Shown here in pieces: positions 9,022 to 17,813 of a DNA stretch of 64,000 nt (the first letter of the stretch is position 1; every line of letters begins with the position of its first letter). The notes under the pieces were generated by a model that was given only the letters and a program-made list of their open reading frames with translations, was not told the origin of the DNA and ran no database searches. The DNA comes from Pseudoalteromonas atlantica (GTDB taxonomy: Bacteria > Pseudomonadota > Gammaproteobacteria > Enterobacterales > Alteromonadaceae), in NCBI GenBank assembly GCA_007988745.1, contig BJUT01000005.1, forward strand, positions 61,618 through 125,617, in the 5' to 3' direction. The position numbers were made by a program, and so were the translations under genes.

Positions 9022-9049
9022 TTGATATTATCAATTAATTTGCTATAGT
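9022..9049 (+). promoter_or_regulatory. Promoter with a palindromic -35 region, upstream of the DUF2798 gene
   Basis: TTGATA (9022-9027) and TATAGT (9044-9049) are 16 bases apart and resemble -35 and -10 boxes. The -35 box is half of a perfect palindrome TTGATA-T-TATCAA (9022-9034), which could be a repressor site. Confidence 0.45.
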
Positions 9050-9086
9050 TGACTTTGTCATCTATTTTAAGAGAAATACCTGTTTA

Positions 9087-9578
9087 ATGAATACGCCTGC
9101 TTTAGTAAATTCTGCGCTCGTAGAGCCTAAAAAAACACCTGTAATTTATAAAATAATGGCGATGGTAAGTATTATTGTTTTTGTAGGCGGCAGCTTAACA
9201 GGTATTATGACTTACACAAATGTAGGTATAACTGAGCATTTTTATATGGATTGGTTTACCTCGTTTTTAAGTGCGGTGTTGGTTATGGCTCCTGTGGGGT
9301 TAGCAATGACAGCCCTTATGAATACCTTGGTGGCTAAGTTATTACCAAAAGCAAGTGAGCTAAAACGCAATTTAGTGATTAGTGTTTTTATGGCGCTTAC
9401 CATGGAGTCGCTAATGGCGTTTGTAACTGCCACTAACAATATAGGTTTTGCCAATATGCGCTTATTTTATACCGCGTGGGTAGAGGGGTTATTAGCCGCG
9501 CTACCCATTGGTTTAACATTAATGCTGGTTATGTCGGTTACCGTAAAACCTAAATTAGAGCGATTTTTAAAAAGCTAA
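9087..9578 (+). CDS. DUF2798-type small membrane protein
   Basis: A 163-residue inner-membrane protein of unknown function with four hydrophobic helices. Two of them sit in similar repeated segments: FYMDWFTSFLSAVLVMAPVG near residue 52 and LFYTAWVEGLLAALPIGLT near residue 124. This W...P repeat is the hallmark of DUF2798. Its TAA stop interlocks with the TAG stop of the convergent UvrA-like gene (9575-9578), leaving no room for a terminator. Family assignment is by pattern recognition. Confidence 0.65.
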   Translation: MNTPALVNSALVEPKKTPVIYKIMAMVSIIVFVGGSLTGIMTYTNVGITEHFYMDWFTSFLSAVLVMAPVGLAMTALMNTLVAKLLPKASELKRNLVISVFMALTMESLMAFVTATNNIGFANMRLFYTAWVEGLLAALPIGLTLMLVMSVTVKPKLERFLKS

Positions 9579-12136
9579 ATTGCGCTTTTTAAAAATGTTG
9601 CCGTGCGGCTATGCTCAGATTGAGCCACATCTTCTGGTTTACCTTGAGCAACAATTAAGCCGCCTTCGTCCCCCGCTCCTGGGCCAATATCAATTACCCA
9701 ATCACTGTTACTGGCTACTTGCATATCGTGCTCAACCATAATTACGGTGTTGCCCGCATCAACTAAGCCATTTAACTGCGTCATCAACATGGCTACATCT
9801 TTTGGGTGTAGGCCGGTGGTTGGTTCATCTAAAATATACAGCGTATCGCCGCGCTGCGCACGTTGCAGCTCTGTGGCAAGCTTTATGCGCTGGGCCTCTC
9901 CACCCGAAAGCTCAGTAGCCGGTTGCCCTAAACGTAAATAGCCAAGGCCTACTTGTAAGAGCGCATTTAGCGCACGTAAAATAGCGGGTTCATCGGCAAA
10001 AAATGTATGCGCTGACTCCACCGTTAAATTAAGCACATCGGCAATGGTTTTATCTTTATAGGTAATGTCGAGTGTTTTTTGGTTATAGCGCTTGGCGTTA
10101 CACACAGGGCAAGGCGAATACACGCTTGGTAAAAATAACAGCTCAATGCTTACAAAACCTACGCCTTCGCAGTTGTCGCAACGGCCTTTTTTCACATTAA
10201 ACGAAAAACGACCTGCATCGTATTTGCGCGCTTTTGCCTCTTTGGTACTGGCAAACAATTTACGTACGTGATCGAACAAACCAGTGTAAGTAGCAAGGTT
10301 TGAGCGAGGCGTGCGGCCAATGGCTTTTTGATCAACCGTTATTAGGCGCTTTGTATGCTCAAGGCCCTCGGTAATTTTGCCATGGGTTGGTGTTTGGAGT
10401 TCTTGATCAAGCAAGTCGGCTTCATCGGTAGGTATTGGCGGCGGCGTTTTTTGACCTAAAGCATCTTGAATAAGCTCGACTAAGGCTTGGCTTACTAAGC
10501 TTGATTTACCTGAGCCAGAAACCCCCGTAACACTTGTAATAACCCCAAGCGGAAATTCGGCACTGATGTTGTGTAAATTGTTACGCTCAATACCACTTAG
10601 CTTAAGCCAGGCTGATGGCGTACGTTGTGTTTGATGATTTGGCTTTGCGTTATTGTTATGCTTAAAAAGATACTGACTTGTATGTGAGTTGCTCACTTGC
10701 TCTAAGCCTTCAACTGGGCCGCTGTAAACAATATTACCGCCATGCGAACCCGCATTTGGCCCTACATCAACCACCCAATCGGCGTGGCGAATTACACTTG
10801 TATCGTGCTCCACCACAAATACTGAGTTACCAGCCGCTATTAGCTCATCTAGGGCGCTTAAAAGTGCTTGCGTATCGGCTGGGTGTAAACCTGCCGAAGG
10901 TTCATCTAGCACATACACAACACCAAATAATTTTGAGCGAATTTGCGTTGCAAGCCGCAAGCGTTGTAATTCCCCAGCTGATAACGATGGCGTAGTACGC
11001 TCAAGCGATAAATACCCTAAACCAAGCTTAGTGAGTGCTTCTACGCGTTTGATAATGTCGCTTGTGATGCGCTTTGCCACAATGGCTTTTTCTGGGTTGG
11101 CTGCGTTACTTTTAGCGGGGTTATTGGCAGCAATGCTGAGTTTTTCTGCCAGCTCGCCAAGTGTTAACTGCGAAATTTCGCCTATATCAAGGCCTGCTAC
11201 TTTAACCGATAACGACTCTTTTTTAAGTTTTTTGCCTTCGCACTGCGGGCATTGTGATATTTGCATATACTGCGACACGCGCTTTTTTGTGCGTGGGCTT
11301 TGGGTACTGGCAAACGATTGTAAAACAAAGCGTTTAGCACTTATAAATGTACCCATGTAGCTGGGGCTTTCTTCATTTTTAATAGCCGCTTGGGTTTGCT
11401 CAAGCGTGTACTCGGGAAACACGGGTACTGTGGGTGTGTCTTCGGTAAACAAAATCCAATCACGTGCTTTTTTAGAAAGTTTGTTCCAAGGCGTGTCTAT
11501 GTCATAACCAAGCGAGGTAAGTATACGGCTTAGGTTTTTACCTTGCCATGCTGGTGGCCATGCCGCAATGGCGCGCTCTTTAATTGATTTAGTCGGGTCG
11601 GGCACTAGCAGCTCTTCGGTTACGTTAAATACGCGGCCAATACCGTGGCACTCTGGGCAGGCACCTTGTGGCGTGTTAGGCGAAAACGCATCGGCATACA
11701 GTATACCTTGCCCTTTGGGGTATTCGCCCGCGCGTGAGTAAAGCATTCGCAGCGCGTTAGAAATAGTGGTTACGCTACCCACCGATGAACGTACCGAGGG
11801 TGCTCCACGCTGTTGTTGTAGTGCTACTGCGGGTGGCAGCCCTTCAATCGAATCTACATCGGGCTCATCTACTTGGTCTATTAACCTGCGCGCATAAGGC
11901 GATACCGAATCAAGATAACGATGCTGTGATTCGGCAAATAATGTTCCAAAAGCGAGCGATGATTTACCCGAGCCCGATATACCAGTAAAAACAACAAGTG
12001 AATTACGGGGCAAGTTTACATCCACATTTTTTAAGTTATGAACACGCGCGCCTCGTACTTGAATGCTGTGATCAGGGTTTAATAAAGCCGATTGCGCATT
12101 ACTAACCTCATGTAACTTTTTAGGTGCGGTTGCCAT
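9575..12136 (-). CDS. UvrA2-like excinuclease ABC subunit A homologue
   Basis: An 853-residue tandem ABC ATPase. Walker A motifs GISGSGKSS (about residue 52) and GVSGSGKSS (about 538), and ABC signatures LSAGELQRLRLA and LSGGEAQRIKLA, are intact. Zinc-binding CxxC pairs are CPECHG/CPQCEG and CDNCEG/CPVCNA. Compared with canonical UvrA (about 940 residues), the roughly 110-residue UvrB-interaction domain after the first ATPase segment is missing: the sequence runs from MLYSRAGEYP straight to the first zinc module. This is the UvrA2/drug-resistance class, which probably binds DNA lesions or intercalated drugs without recruiting UvrB. AGGAG precedes the ATG by eight bases. Confidence 0.85.
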   Translation of the reverse strand: MATAPKKLHEVSNAQSALLNPDHSIQVRGARVHNLKNVDVNLPRNSLVVFTGISGSGKSSLAFGTLFAESQHRYLDSVSPYARRLIDQVDEPDVDSIEGLPPAVALQQQRGAPSVRSSVGSVTTISNALRMLYSRAGEYPKGQGILYADAFSPNTPQGACPECHGIGRVFNVTEELLVPDPTKSIKERAIAAWPPAWQGKNLSRILTSLGYDIDTPWNKLSKKARDWILFTEDTPTVPVFPEYTLEQTQAAIKNEESPSYMGTFISAKRFVLQSFASTQSPRTKKRVSQYMQISQCPQCEGKKLKKESLSVKVAGLDIGEISQLTLGELAEKLSIAANNPAKSNAANPEKAIVAKRITSDIIKRVEALTKLGLGYLSLERTTPSLSAGELQRLRLATQIRSKLFGVVYVLDEPSAGLHPADTQALLSALDELIAAGNSVFVVEHDTSVIRHADWVVDVGPNAGSHGGNIVYSGPVEGLEQVSNSHTSQYLFKHNNNAKPNHQTQRTPSAWLKLSGIERNNLHNISAEFPLGVITSVTGVSGSGKSSLVSQALVELIQDALGQKTPPPIPTDEADLLDQELQTPTHGKITEGLEHTKRLITVDQKAIGRTPRSNLATYTGLFDHVRKLFASTKEAKARKYDAGRFSFNVKKGRCDNCEGVGFVSIELLFLPSVYSPCPVCNAKRYNQKTLDITYKDKTIADVLNLTVESAHTFFADEPAILRALNALLQVGLGYLRLGQPATELSGGEAQRIKLATELQRAQRGDTLYILDEPTTGLHPKDVAMLMTQLNGLVDAGNTVIMVEHDMQVASNSDWVIDIGPGAGDEGGLIVAQGKPEDVAQSEHSRTATFLKSAI

Positions 12137-12328
12137 GTAATTTACTCCTGTTTAATAACCGTGTGTTTATTAACGTGCCGCAAAGTATTAATACTAATGG
12201 GGTGTCACTGAATGAGCGCTTAGTTAGTTTGCTAAGCTTTTAATAGAGTGTTTACATAATAGGTAAAAACTGCGAGTATGAATTTTAATCAAGTATTCAC
12301 GCATCTAAATTTAAAAGGACGTTTAATT

Positions 12329-12739
12329 GTGGCAAAAATTGTAGTTAGCTTTTTATTTTTATTGGTACTTTGCGCCAATGTGTGTGCAGCGCAAAATAAT
12401 GTACTAAACGTTGACCGAGCCATACCAAATAGCATGCACTTGTCGTTTCCAAACGATAATAATATAACGCCTAAAAAGTCTGACTTTTCTATTGCAAACT
12501 ATGTACTTATGAGCAACGAAATAGGAGAGCGTTGGGCGGTTATAACCCTTACTAATTTAGCCTCTGGCAAGCGAGAGCTTAATCAAGAACACGTGTTAGC
12601 GCTGTTTGCAGATGGCAGCAGGCTAACACCAAGTGAATTTAAATTAGGCTTTAAAGGCAATCAAACACAGTCGGTAACGGTATCGTTTGCTGAGCATTCG
12701 TTTCCTATTTTAAGTGTGTATACCAGTAATGATCAGTAA
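12329..12739 (+). CDS. Hypothetical secreted protein
   Basis: A 136-residue exported protein I do not recognise. The GTG at 12329 gives a clean signal peptide (VAKIVVSFLFLLVLCANVCA, cleavage after CAA), and AAGGA lies ten bases upstream; an ATG 51 bases earlier is possible but would put a long polar extension before the signal. The mature part is mostly polar, with no cysteine pair or known motif. The C-terminal half (VITLTNLASGKRELNQEHVL, then SVTVSFAEHSFPILSVY) looks like a small beta-sandwich. It is convergent with the LytTR regulator. Confidence 0.6.
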   Translation: MAKIVVSFLFLLVLCANVCAAQNNVLNVDRAIPNSMHLSFPNDNNITPKKSDFSIANYVLMSNEIGERWAVITLTNLASGKRELNQEHVLALFADGSRLTPSEFKLGFKGNQTQSVTVSFAEHSFPILSVYTSNDQ

Positions 12740-12755
12740 CATGTTTTAAAATAAG

Positions 12756-13544
12756 TTAAATATGTAGCAATTGCTTTAGTTTATCGGCACCGGCTCTGCT
12801 GGTGCTTAGTTCAGATTTAATATCATCATTTACAATCACCATTAGCTTGCCGTTAAACCAACGCTGTATTTCTTTAATGTGGTCAACGTTAACCAAATAA
12901 CTTCGATGAATTCGTACAAAATTATGTGCTGCTAAAGCAAGTTCGAGCTGATCGAGCGTATCGCTTAAATGATGAAATGTATCGCCATTCCACGCCAAAC
13001 TATTGCCTTGCTCCGATTTAATAAATTTAATGTCACTTGGGGAGAGTAAAAATATACGTTCACCGTTTTTACTAATGAGCTTATTTATAGTGTTTTTGGT
13101 TAATGTAAACGTTTGCTCGTTGGGTTCGTGATTGACTAGGGTATGTGCACGTTGTTGCTCTAGTTGTTGCTGCGCTTTGGCGAGAGCTTTTTTTAATCGA
13201 GCAATAGGAAAAGGTTTGAGTAAGTAGTCAGTTGAGGCGTGCTCAAAAGCTTCAATCGCAAATTGGTCATACGCGGTTGTGTAAATAATAATGGGCTGGT
13301 AGTTAAGTAAATCAATAAGTTCAAGGCCGTTAATTTCAGGCATTTGTATATCAAGTAATACCACATCCGGAGTCAGCTCATTAATTAATGATATGGCCTC
13401 TTTGCCATTTGTGGCCATACCCACTACTTCAACATGCTCCATTAAACTCAATTGATGACTTAATTTTTCGCGAGCGGGAAGCTCGTCATCGGCAAATAAT
13501 ACGCGCATTTTAGTTACTGTATTTGGCTGGTTTTTGCTGCTCAT
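12756..13544 (-). CDS. LytTR family response regulator
   Basis: A 262-residue cytoplasmic response regulator. The N-terminal receiver domain (about residues 13-130) has the acidic pair ADDE, the phospho-acceptor Asp in VVLLDIQMPE and the conserved Thr/Lys positions (IIYTTA, YLLKPF). The C-terminal LytTR DNA-binding domain (about 155-262) contains FVRIHRSYLVNVDHIKEI. Its start overlaps the stop of the kinase gene by four bases, so the pair is one operon, as in LytS/LytR and YehU/YehT systems. A start at the internal ATG (MRVLFADDE) is equally possible. Confidence 0.9.
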   Translation of the reverse strand: MSSKNQPNTVTKMRVLFADDELPAREKLSHQLSLMEHVEVVGMATNGKEAISLINELTPDVVLLDIQMPEINGLELIDLLNYQPIIIYTTAYDQFAIEAFEHASTDYLLKPFPIARLKKALAKAQQQLEQQRAHTLVNHEPNEQTFTLTKNTINKLISKNGERIFLLSPSDIKFIKSEQGNSLAWNGDTFHHLSDTLDQLELALAAHNFVRIHRSYLVNVDHIKEIQRWFNGKLMVIVNDDIKSELSTSRAGADKLKQLLHI

Positions 13545-14524
13545 AATGTTAGCTCCAACGTAACCACTGCACCATTATTATTGCTCAGTAGTACCTTACC
13601 TTTACCAAGTTGTTTAACGCGTTTTAATATGTTTTTCATTCCTACACCACTGCCATGGCCGTGTTTTATTACCTCGCTCGAAAAACCCTTACCGTTATCG
13701 CTAATTTGTATTTTAACGCCGTTAGGTAGCTCACTAAGCGTTATATTAAGTATTAACGACGTTTGTTTGGCGTTATGTTTAATGGCGTTTTCAATAATTG
13801 GTTGAATAAGTAGCGGGGGCAGCGATATGTTTTTAAGCGTATTGGGAATGTGGTAATTAACTTTGAGTTTATCGCCAAAGCGGGCTTTTTCAATATTTAG
13901 GTACTTTTCTATTATTGTAAGCTCTTGCTGTAAAGGTATTTGTTGTTGCTCTGCCGTGTCGAGGGAGTACCTTAAAATGTCAGCCAGTTCATGCAGTACT
14001 TCATCGGCTAAATCGGGGTTTGTATGAATATAAGCCGAAATTGTATTTAAGCTATTAAACATAAAATGTGGGTTTAGTTGGTAGCGCAATGTAGCAAGTT
14101 GGGCTTGTTTAAGCGCGTGTTTTTCGGCTGTTGCGCGTTTTTTGTTTTCAATAAAAATACTGGTAAAGTAAATACACGAGCCCCAAAGTAAGCCGTTAAA
14201 AACAACAAACACCCCCATCGATTTGTGCCCATCAAAAAGCTGTGTGAGTACTATATCGGTAAGCACATTACCAAGTGCCATGAATACAACAGCTATTAAC
14301 CATTCAAACGCTATTTTGTTAATGTGTTTATTGCGCAGGTAAAAAATAACCGCTGCCGCACTCCAAACAGGAGCCCAGTAAAAAGTAACAAACCACACGG
14401 TAGCAGCGAGTGCACTACCCGCAGTAAAGGGCGCAGAGTTAGCAATTATGAGCCCAAGGGCATAAGCAATATCTACAACAAGTAAAATAAAAAAGCTGTA
14501 TTTATAAAAAGGATGTTTGAGCAT
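13541..14524 (-). CDS. LytS/YehU-type sensor histidine kinase
   Basis: A 327-residue inner-membrane kinase. About four hydrophobic helices (to about residue 145) form the sensor. The His_kinase domain follows, with the motif LNPHFMFNSLN whose His153 is the predicted phosphorylation site. The C-terminal HATPase domain has the N box IIENAIKHN and G boxes ISDNGKGFSS and GSGVGMKN. I chose the ATG at 14524, which has AGAAG eight bases upstream, over an upstream start 57 bases earlier. It overlaps the response regulator by four bases. It may respond to a small extracellular metabolite, as YehU/BtsS does, but this is not shown. Confidence 0.87.
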   Translation of the reverse strand: MLKHPFYKYSFFILLVVDIAYALGLIIANSAPFTAGSALAATVWFVTFYWAPVWSAAAVIFYLRNKHINKIAFEWLIAVVFMALGNVLTDIVLTQLFDGHKSMGVFVVFNGLLWGSCIYFTSIFIENKKRATAEKHALKQAQLATLRYQLNPHFMFNSLNTISAYIHTNPDLADEVLHELADILRYSLDTAEQQQIPLQQELTIIEKYLNIEKARFGDKLKVNYHIPNTLKNISLPPLLIQPIIENAIKHNAKQTSLILNITLSELPNGVKIQISDNGKGFSSEVIKHGHGSGVGMKNILKRVKQLGKGKVLLSNNNGAVVTLELTL

Positions 14525-14608
14525 AATAGGTGCTTCTTTTTGTAATTGATTAAACCATAACAAAAAACAGTCAAAACCCAAAGAGTTTGTGTTTTGACTG
14601 CTACTCTT

Positions 14609-16462
14609 TTAAAAGTAAGTTAGCTCTTTGATTTGTAGTGTATTTTTTAATGGCTCATTGCTTGCGCCTGGCATTTTACGCCACATTAGGTTAACTCCAG
14701 TTAATTGAGTGGCCGACCACATAACGGGGCTACCAAAGCCAAATTGTTTAAATGTAGTGAAAGGAATATCAAGCGTTGTCCACTCATCGCGCGGTTTTAA
14801 AAGTACACTAAAGTGATCCCAATCTTTTACATCACTATGATAAACAGACAAAGCAAAAGGCGTGCTTGAACCTTTATACGTTAATCGAACACCTTTAAAT
14901 GATGAGGCATCAGCCGGCGATGTAAATTTTATTTCAGCGCCTGCCCACGCGCCAAAGCTGGTTGGTTTGGTAATGGTTGTATCAATAGTTAAGCTGTTTT
15001 TATGCGTGGTAAGTGTTGCCACAGACTGACCACCCATTACCGAGTCGCTCAAGGCTTGCCATGGTGTATCACCGGTAAAATCATCAATAACATGTTGCGC
15101 TTGGCTGCTTTTAACTTCTTCATTACAGGTAGGGCCTTGTGGTGTTATAGCCTTGTTTTGCGCGATTAAGGCTGGGCGGTCTACTTGCACTCCTGCTTTA
15201 TAAACCTCTGAGATAGTATGAATGTGGTTTATATCATCAAGTGGGTTTTGCTTAAGCAGTACAAAGCTTGCCTCAAAGCCATTAGCCAGCTTGCCAATGC
15301 TCTTGGCTTTATTAATCGCTTTTGCGCCGTTAGCAGTGGCCGCATTAATTATTTCACCATTTGTTAGGCCCGCTTTTTTAAGTGCATCTAACTCGTTATG
15401 TAACCCAGTACCGTGCAGCGTGTAAGGGTTTCCGGCATCAGAGCCTGTGCCAATAGTAATATTAGCTTTATGTAGCTTTTGTATATTTGCATAAGCGGTT
15501 TTACGCTCCTCCCACGCGTGTTCTTTCCATTTTGAAGGTGCAGGCACGTTATCAAACAAACACCCTTGTAGCTTTTCGGGAATGGTTTTTAGTAACTCGC
15601 TTTGTGAGCTAATAGCATGGTTATGCTTTTCATCGCTATGGTTATGATACATCGCAAGGGTAGGAATGTAGGTTACATTATGCTGTTTCATTAGCGTAAT
15701 AAATTCATCGTCAATCGCTTCGCTATTAATACCGTGCGCTAAAGCCGTTGCACCGGCCTTAATAGCGCGTTTAGCATCATTTAATGTAGAAACATGCACA
15801 AAATACGGTAAATTAGCTGCTTTAGAGCGTTTACCTAGCTCGCTTAATTGGCTATCAGTTAACGATTTACCAACACCGCCAAAGGTTTCTATAACCGCTT
15901 TAGTTACATGTGGCTTAGTGCTTATATGTTTTTGCCATAGTGCTGCTATGTCTTCATCTTTTGCAATTTCGTATGCGTGGCCGCCAAACTGCGTGCCGTG
16001 CCCGCCAGGGTTGGTAAACAAAGTACCCGCATAAAAAAGGTTAGGGGTTAGTTGGGCTGCTTTTAATTGAGCGGCTTCGCTTAGGGTTTGCTCAAACGAA
16101 AACAAATCAACAATGTTTGTTACGCCTAAATACAAATTAGAATTAAAGTGCGATTGAACCGGCAAATACTGAAACTCAGTAAAGTTACTGCCCGATGAAC
16201 CCAAATGTACATGTAAATCAATTAAACCAGGTATTGCATATTGGTTGTTGGCGTTAATTGTTTTATCTGCGTTTTTAAGTGGGTCGCTCGCTTTAGTAAT
16301 GCTTACTATTTTACCCTCATCAATATACAGCGAACTCGGCGCAGAAAAGCTTTGCGAGCTATTTTGGTATAAGCGAATGTTGTCGACCCGCAGGTCAATG
16401 GCGTGCGCACTAAAGTGGCTTGCTAAACTCAGTGCTATAACTGTTTTTGTAATAATGTTCAT
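14609..16462 (-). CDS. Secreted amidohydrolase fused to a C-terminal CIA30 domain
   Basis: A 617-residue exported metal-dependent hydrolase. From the ATG at 16462 (AAGGA upstream) it begins with a signal peptide (MNIITKTVIALSLASHFSAHA). An amidohydrolase TIM barrel follows, with GLIDLHVHLGSSG near residue 85 (the HxH metal ligands) and later the metal-ligand region IGTGSDAGNPYTLHGTGLH. After about residue 455 comes a separate module (VIDDFTGDTPWQALSDSVMG to the end) matching the CIA30/NADH-complex-assembly fold, a galactose-binding-like sandwich. The CIA30 part may bind substrate or a partner in the periplasm. The substrate is unknown; imidazolonepropionase-like or prolidase-like activity is possible. 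A start 78 bases upstream would add a non-signal extension. Confidence 0.82.
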   Translation of the reverse strand: MNIITKTVIALSLASHFSAHAIDLRVDNIRLYQNSSQSFSAPSSLYIDEGKIVSITKASDPLKNADKTINANNQYAIPGLIDLHVHLGSSGSNFTEFQYLPVQSHFNSNLYLGVTNIVDLFSFEQTLSEAAQLKAAQLTPNLFYAGTLFTNPGGHGTQFGGHAYEIAKDEDIAALWQKHISTKPHVTKAVIETFGGVGKSLTDSQLSELGKRSKAANLPYFVHVSTLNDAKRAIKAGATALAHGINSEAIDDEFITLMKQHNVTYIPTLAMYHNHSDEKHNHAISSQSELLKTIPEKLQGCLFDNVPAPSKWKEHAWEERKTAYANIQKLHKANITIGTGSDAGNPYTLHGTGLHNELDALKKAGLTNGEIINAATANGAKAINKAKSIGKLANGFEASFVLLKQNPLDDINHIHTISEVYKAGVQVDRPALIAQNKAITPQGPTCNEEVKSSQAQHVIDDFTGDTPWQALSDSVMGGQSVATLTTHKNSLTIDTTITKPTSFGAWAGAEIKFTSPADASSFKGVRLTYKGSSTPFALSVYHSDVKDWDHFSVLLKPRDEWTTLDIPFTTFKQFGFGSPVMWSATQLTGVNLMWRKMPGASNEPLKNTLQIKELTYF

Positions 16463-16865
16463 GACTATATTCCTTATCAATAAATAGGTATTTGGCGTTT
16501 TGTTGATAAGAAATTTAGCGACTTTTATAACCTGCTTCATTAATGTTTATCTGAATCGACATTATTAGAGGTTGAACCGACATAAAAGTAAATAAGCGTT
16601 GTGGTGGGGTGCTCGGGCTAACTAAATTAAGTTTTTAAAGGACCGCTATGAGCGATAAGCGGTCATTCAGGTGAGTCGTCCACAACTTAGTAGGAATAAC
16701 AGAAAACTTTCCTCTTTTTTACATGTTTATATATGCCACAGAAAGCATAATATTCATATCTGGCAATCACTTACGTTATTTGCTAATAATATAAGTTAAT
16801 AAAATAGGGACGTTTTCGAGCTAAAATAGGGAAAATGTCCTCTGATAAAGTTGTTGGAGATAAAA
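16463..16865. other. Intergenic region with the 206-base element, copy A
   Basis: About 400 bases between divergent genes. It holds the amidohydrolase ribosome site at its left, a perfect 7-bp hairpin GACCGCT/AGCGGTC at 16641-16664, and the 206-base element (16650-16855) that recurs at 63611-63816. I see no ORF of note. Confidence 0.6.
16650..16855 (+). repeat. 206-base dispersed element, copy A
   Basis: This stretch aligns without gaps to 63611-63816 over all 206 bases, with 36 differences by eye (about 83% identity). It runs from GAGCGATAA to AAAGTTGTT. Both copies are in the same orientation and each lies immediately upstream of an accessory gene, here a GNAT acetyltransferase whose ribosome site GGAGA begins at the very next base. 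Similarity ends sharply at AAAGTTGTT. It may be a mobile promoter or leader, or the fixed side of a recombination site. Confidence 0.8.
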
Positions 16866-17360
16866 ATGAACATAGTACTACGAAAATTAACCAAAGTAGA
16901 TTCACCCGTATTTTCAATGCTTTGGCAATTCTATCAATATCACCAAAGTGCTTTTGATAACGAAGATATCAATAGTTCTGGCAGATTTGATATTGATGAA
17001 GAATATCTTAGTGATGTCGCTGCTGATGAAGAAGATTGTGACGCTTACTTAATCTTTGTTGAAGGCAATATCGCAGGGTTCATTACTGTGGAACCAACAG
17101 AGATAGTAGAACGTGAAATGCCTGAGCTGTCAGATCTTTTTATCTTACCTAAGTATCGAGGAAAAGGTATCGCTTTGTATGTTGTCCGCCAGTTAATGTT
17201 AGATAATTCATTAAATTGGCATGTAGCCGTTTATGAAAAAGACCGTGAAGCATTAAAGTTTTGGGATAGACTTTTTTCGATATTACCAATCGTGAATGTA
17301 ATAAAAGTTGAGCCATCTGAGACTGAAGGCTTTCATGAATTTGTGATTACAAATAAGTAA
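16866..17360 (+). CDS. GNAT family N-acetyltransferase (first of two)
   Basis: A 165-residue cytoplasmic acetyltransferase. The acetyl-CoA-binding motif A is RGKGIALYVVRQLM near residue 100, preceded by the strand LSDLFILPKY typical of the family; WHVAVYEKDREALKFWDRLF provides motif B. The ATG at 16866 has GGAGA five bases upstream, which is better than the in-frame TTG at 16851. It begins just after the 206-base element and is followed, four bases after its stop, by a second GNAT gene, so the two form a pair. The acceptor is unknown; targets of such proteins range from antibiotics to polyamines and ribosomal proteins. Confidence 0.82.
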   Translation: MNIVLRKLTKVDSPVFSMLWQFYQYHQSAFDNEDINSSGRFDIDEEYLSDVAADEEDCDAYLIFVEGNIAGFITVEPTEIVEREMPELSDLFILPKYRGKGIALYVVRQLMLDNSLNWHVAVYEKDREALKFWDRLFSILPIVNVIKVEPSETEGFHEFVITNK

Positions 17361-17375
17361 AATATGCAGGATGCG

Positions 17376-17813
17376 ATGAATATCACACTGGAAAACGTTA
17401 CAAGTTCAAATTATGAAGCCGTATGCGACCTAGACGTCACGGATGAGCAACAGGACTATGTTGCGAGCAATATATGGTCGTTGCTTGAGTCACATTACTG
17501 CCACGGGCATACTTGCAGAGCGATCTATCAAAACGATAAACCTGCCGGTTTTTTGATGTGGGTATCTGAAACGCCTGCAAAAGTGTCTGTTTGGCGCTTT
17601 ATGTTGGATCAAGGTTTTCAAAAAGCGGGTATTGGTAGGGCTGCGCTAAATTTGGCCCTGAATGAAATCAAATCCAGTGACAAAGTAAAAGAAATCGAAA
17701 TTTGCTATGATCCTGAAAACCCCGTAGCCAAAGGTTTTTATTCAAGTTTTGGCTTTCAGGAAGTGTGGTTGGATAAAGATGGTGAAGACATATTGGCAGT
17801 TATTAAACTGTGA
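17376..17813 (+). CDS. GNAT family N-acetyltransferase, BltD/spermidine-acetyltransferase-like
   Basis: A 145-residue acetyltransferase. The N-terminus (MNITLENVTSSNYEAVCDLD) and the end IEICYDPENPVAKGFYSSFG resemble the BltD branch, which acetylates spermidine or spermine. The CoA-binding motif is QGFQKAGIGRAALNLAL. The ATG at 17376 has AGGA four bases upstream; an in-frame ATG at 17364 is also possible. It probably shares a transcript with the preceding GNAT gene. Polyamine specificity is a guess from similarity of the ends. Confidence 0.8.
   Translation: MNITLENVTSSNYEAVCDLDVTDEQQDYVASNIWSLLESHYCHGHTCRAIYQNDKPAGFLMWVSETPAKVSVWRFMLDQGFQKAGIGRAALNLALNEIKSSDKVKEIEICYDPENPVAKGFYSSFGFQEVWLDKDGEDILAVIKL

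Noticed and set aside
12184-12195. Perfect palindrome AGTATTAATACT upstream of the UvrA2-like gene as a LexA or other damage-response operator.
   Set aside because: It does not match the LexA consensus CTGT-N8-ACAG, and short AT-rich palindromes are frequent by chance.
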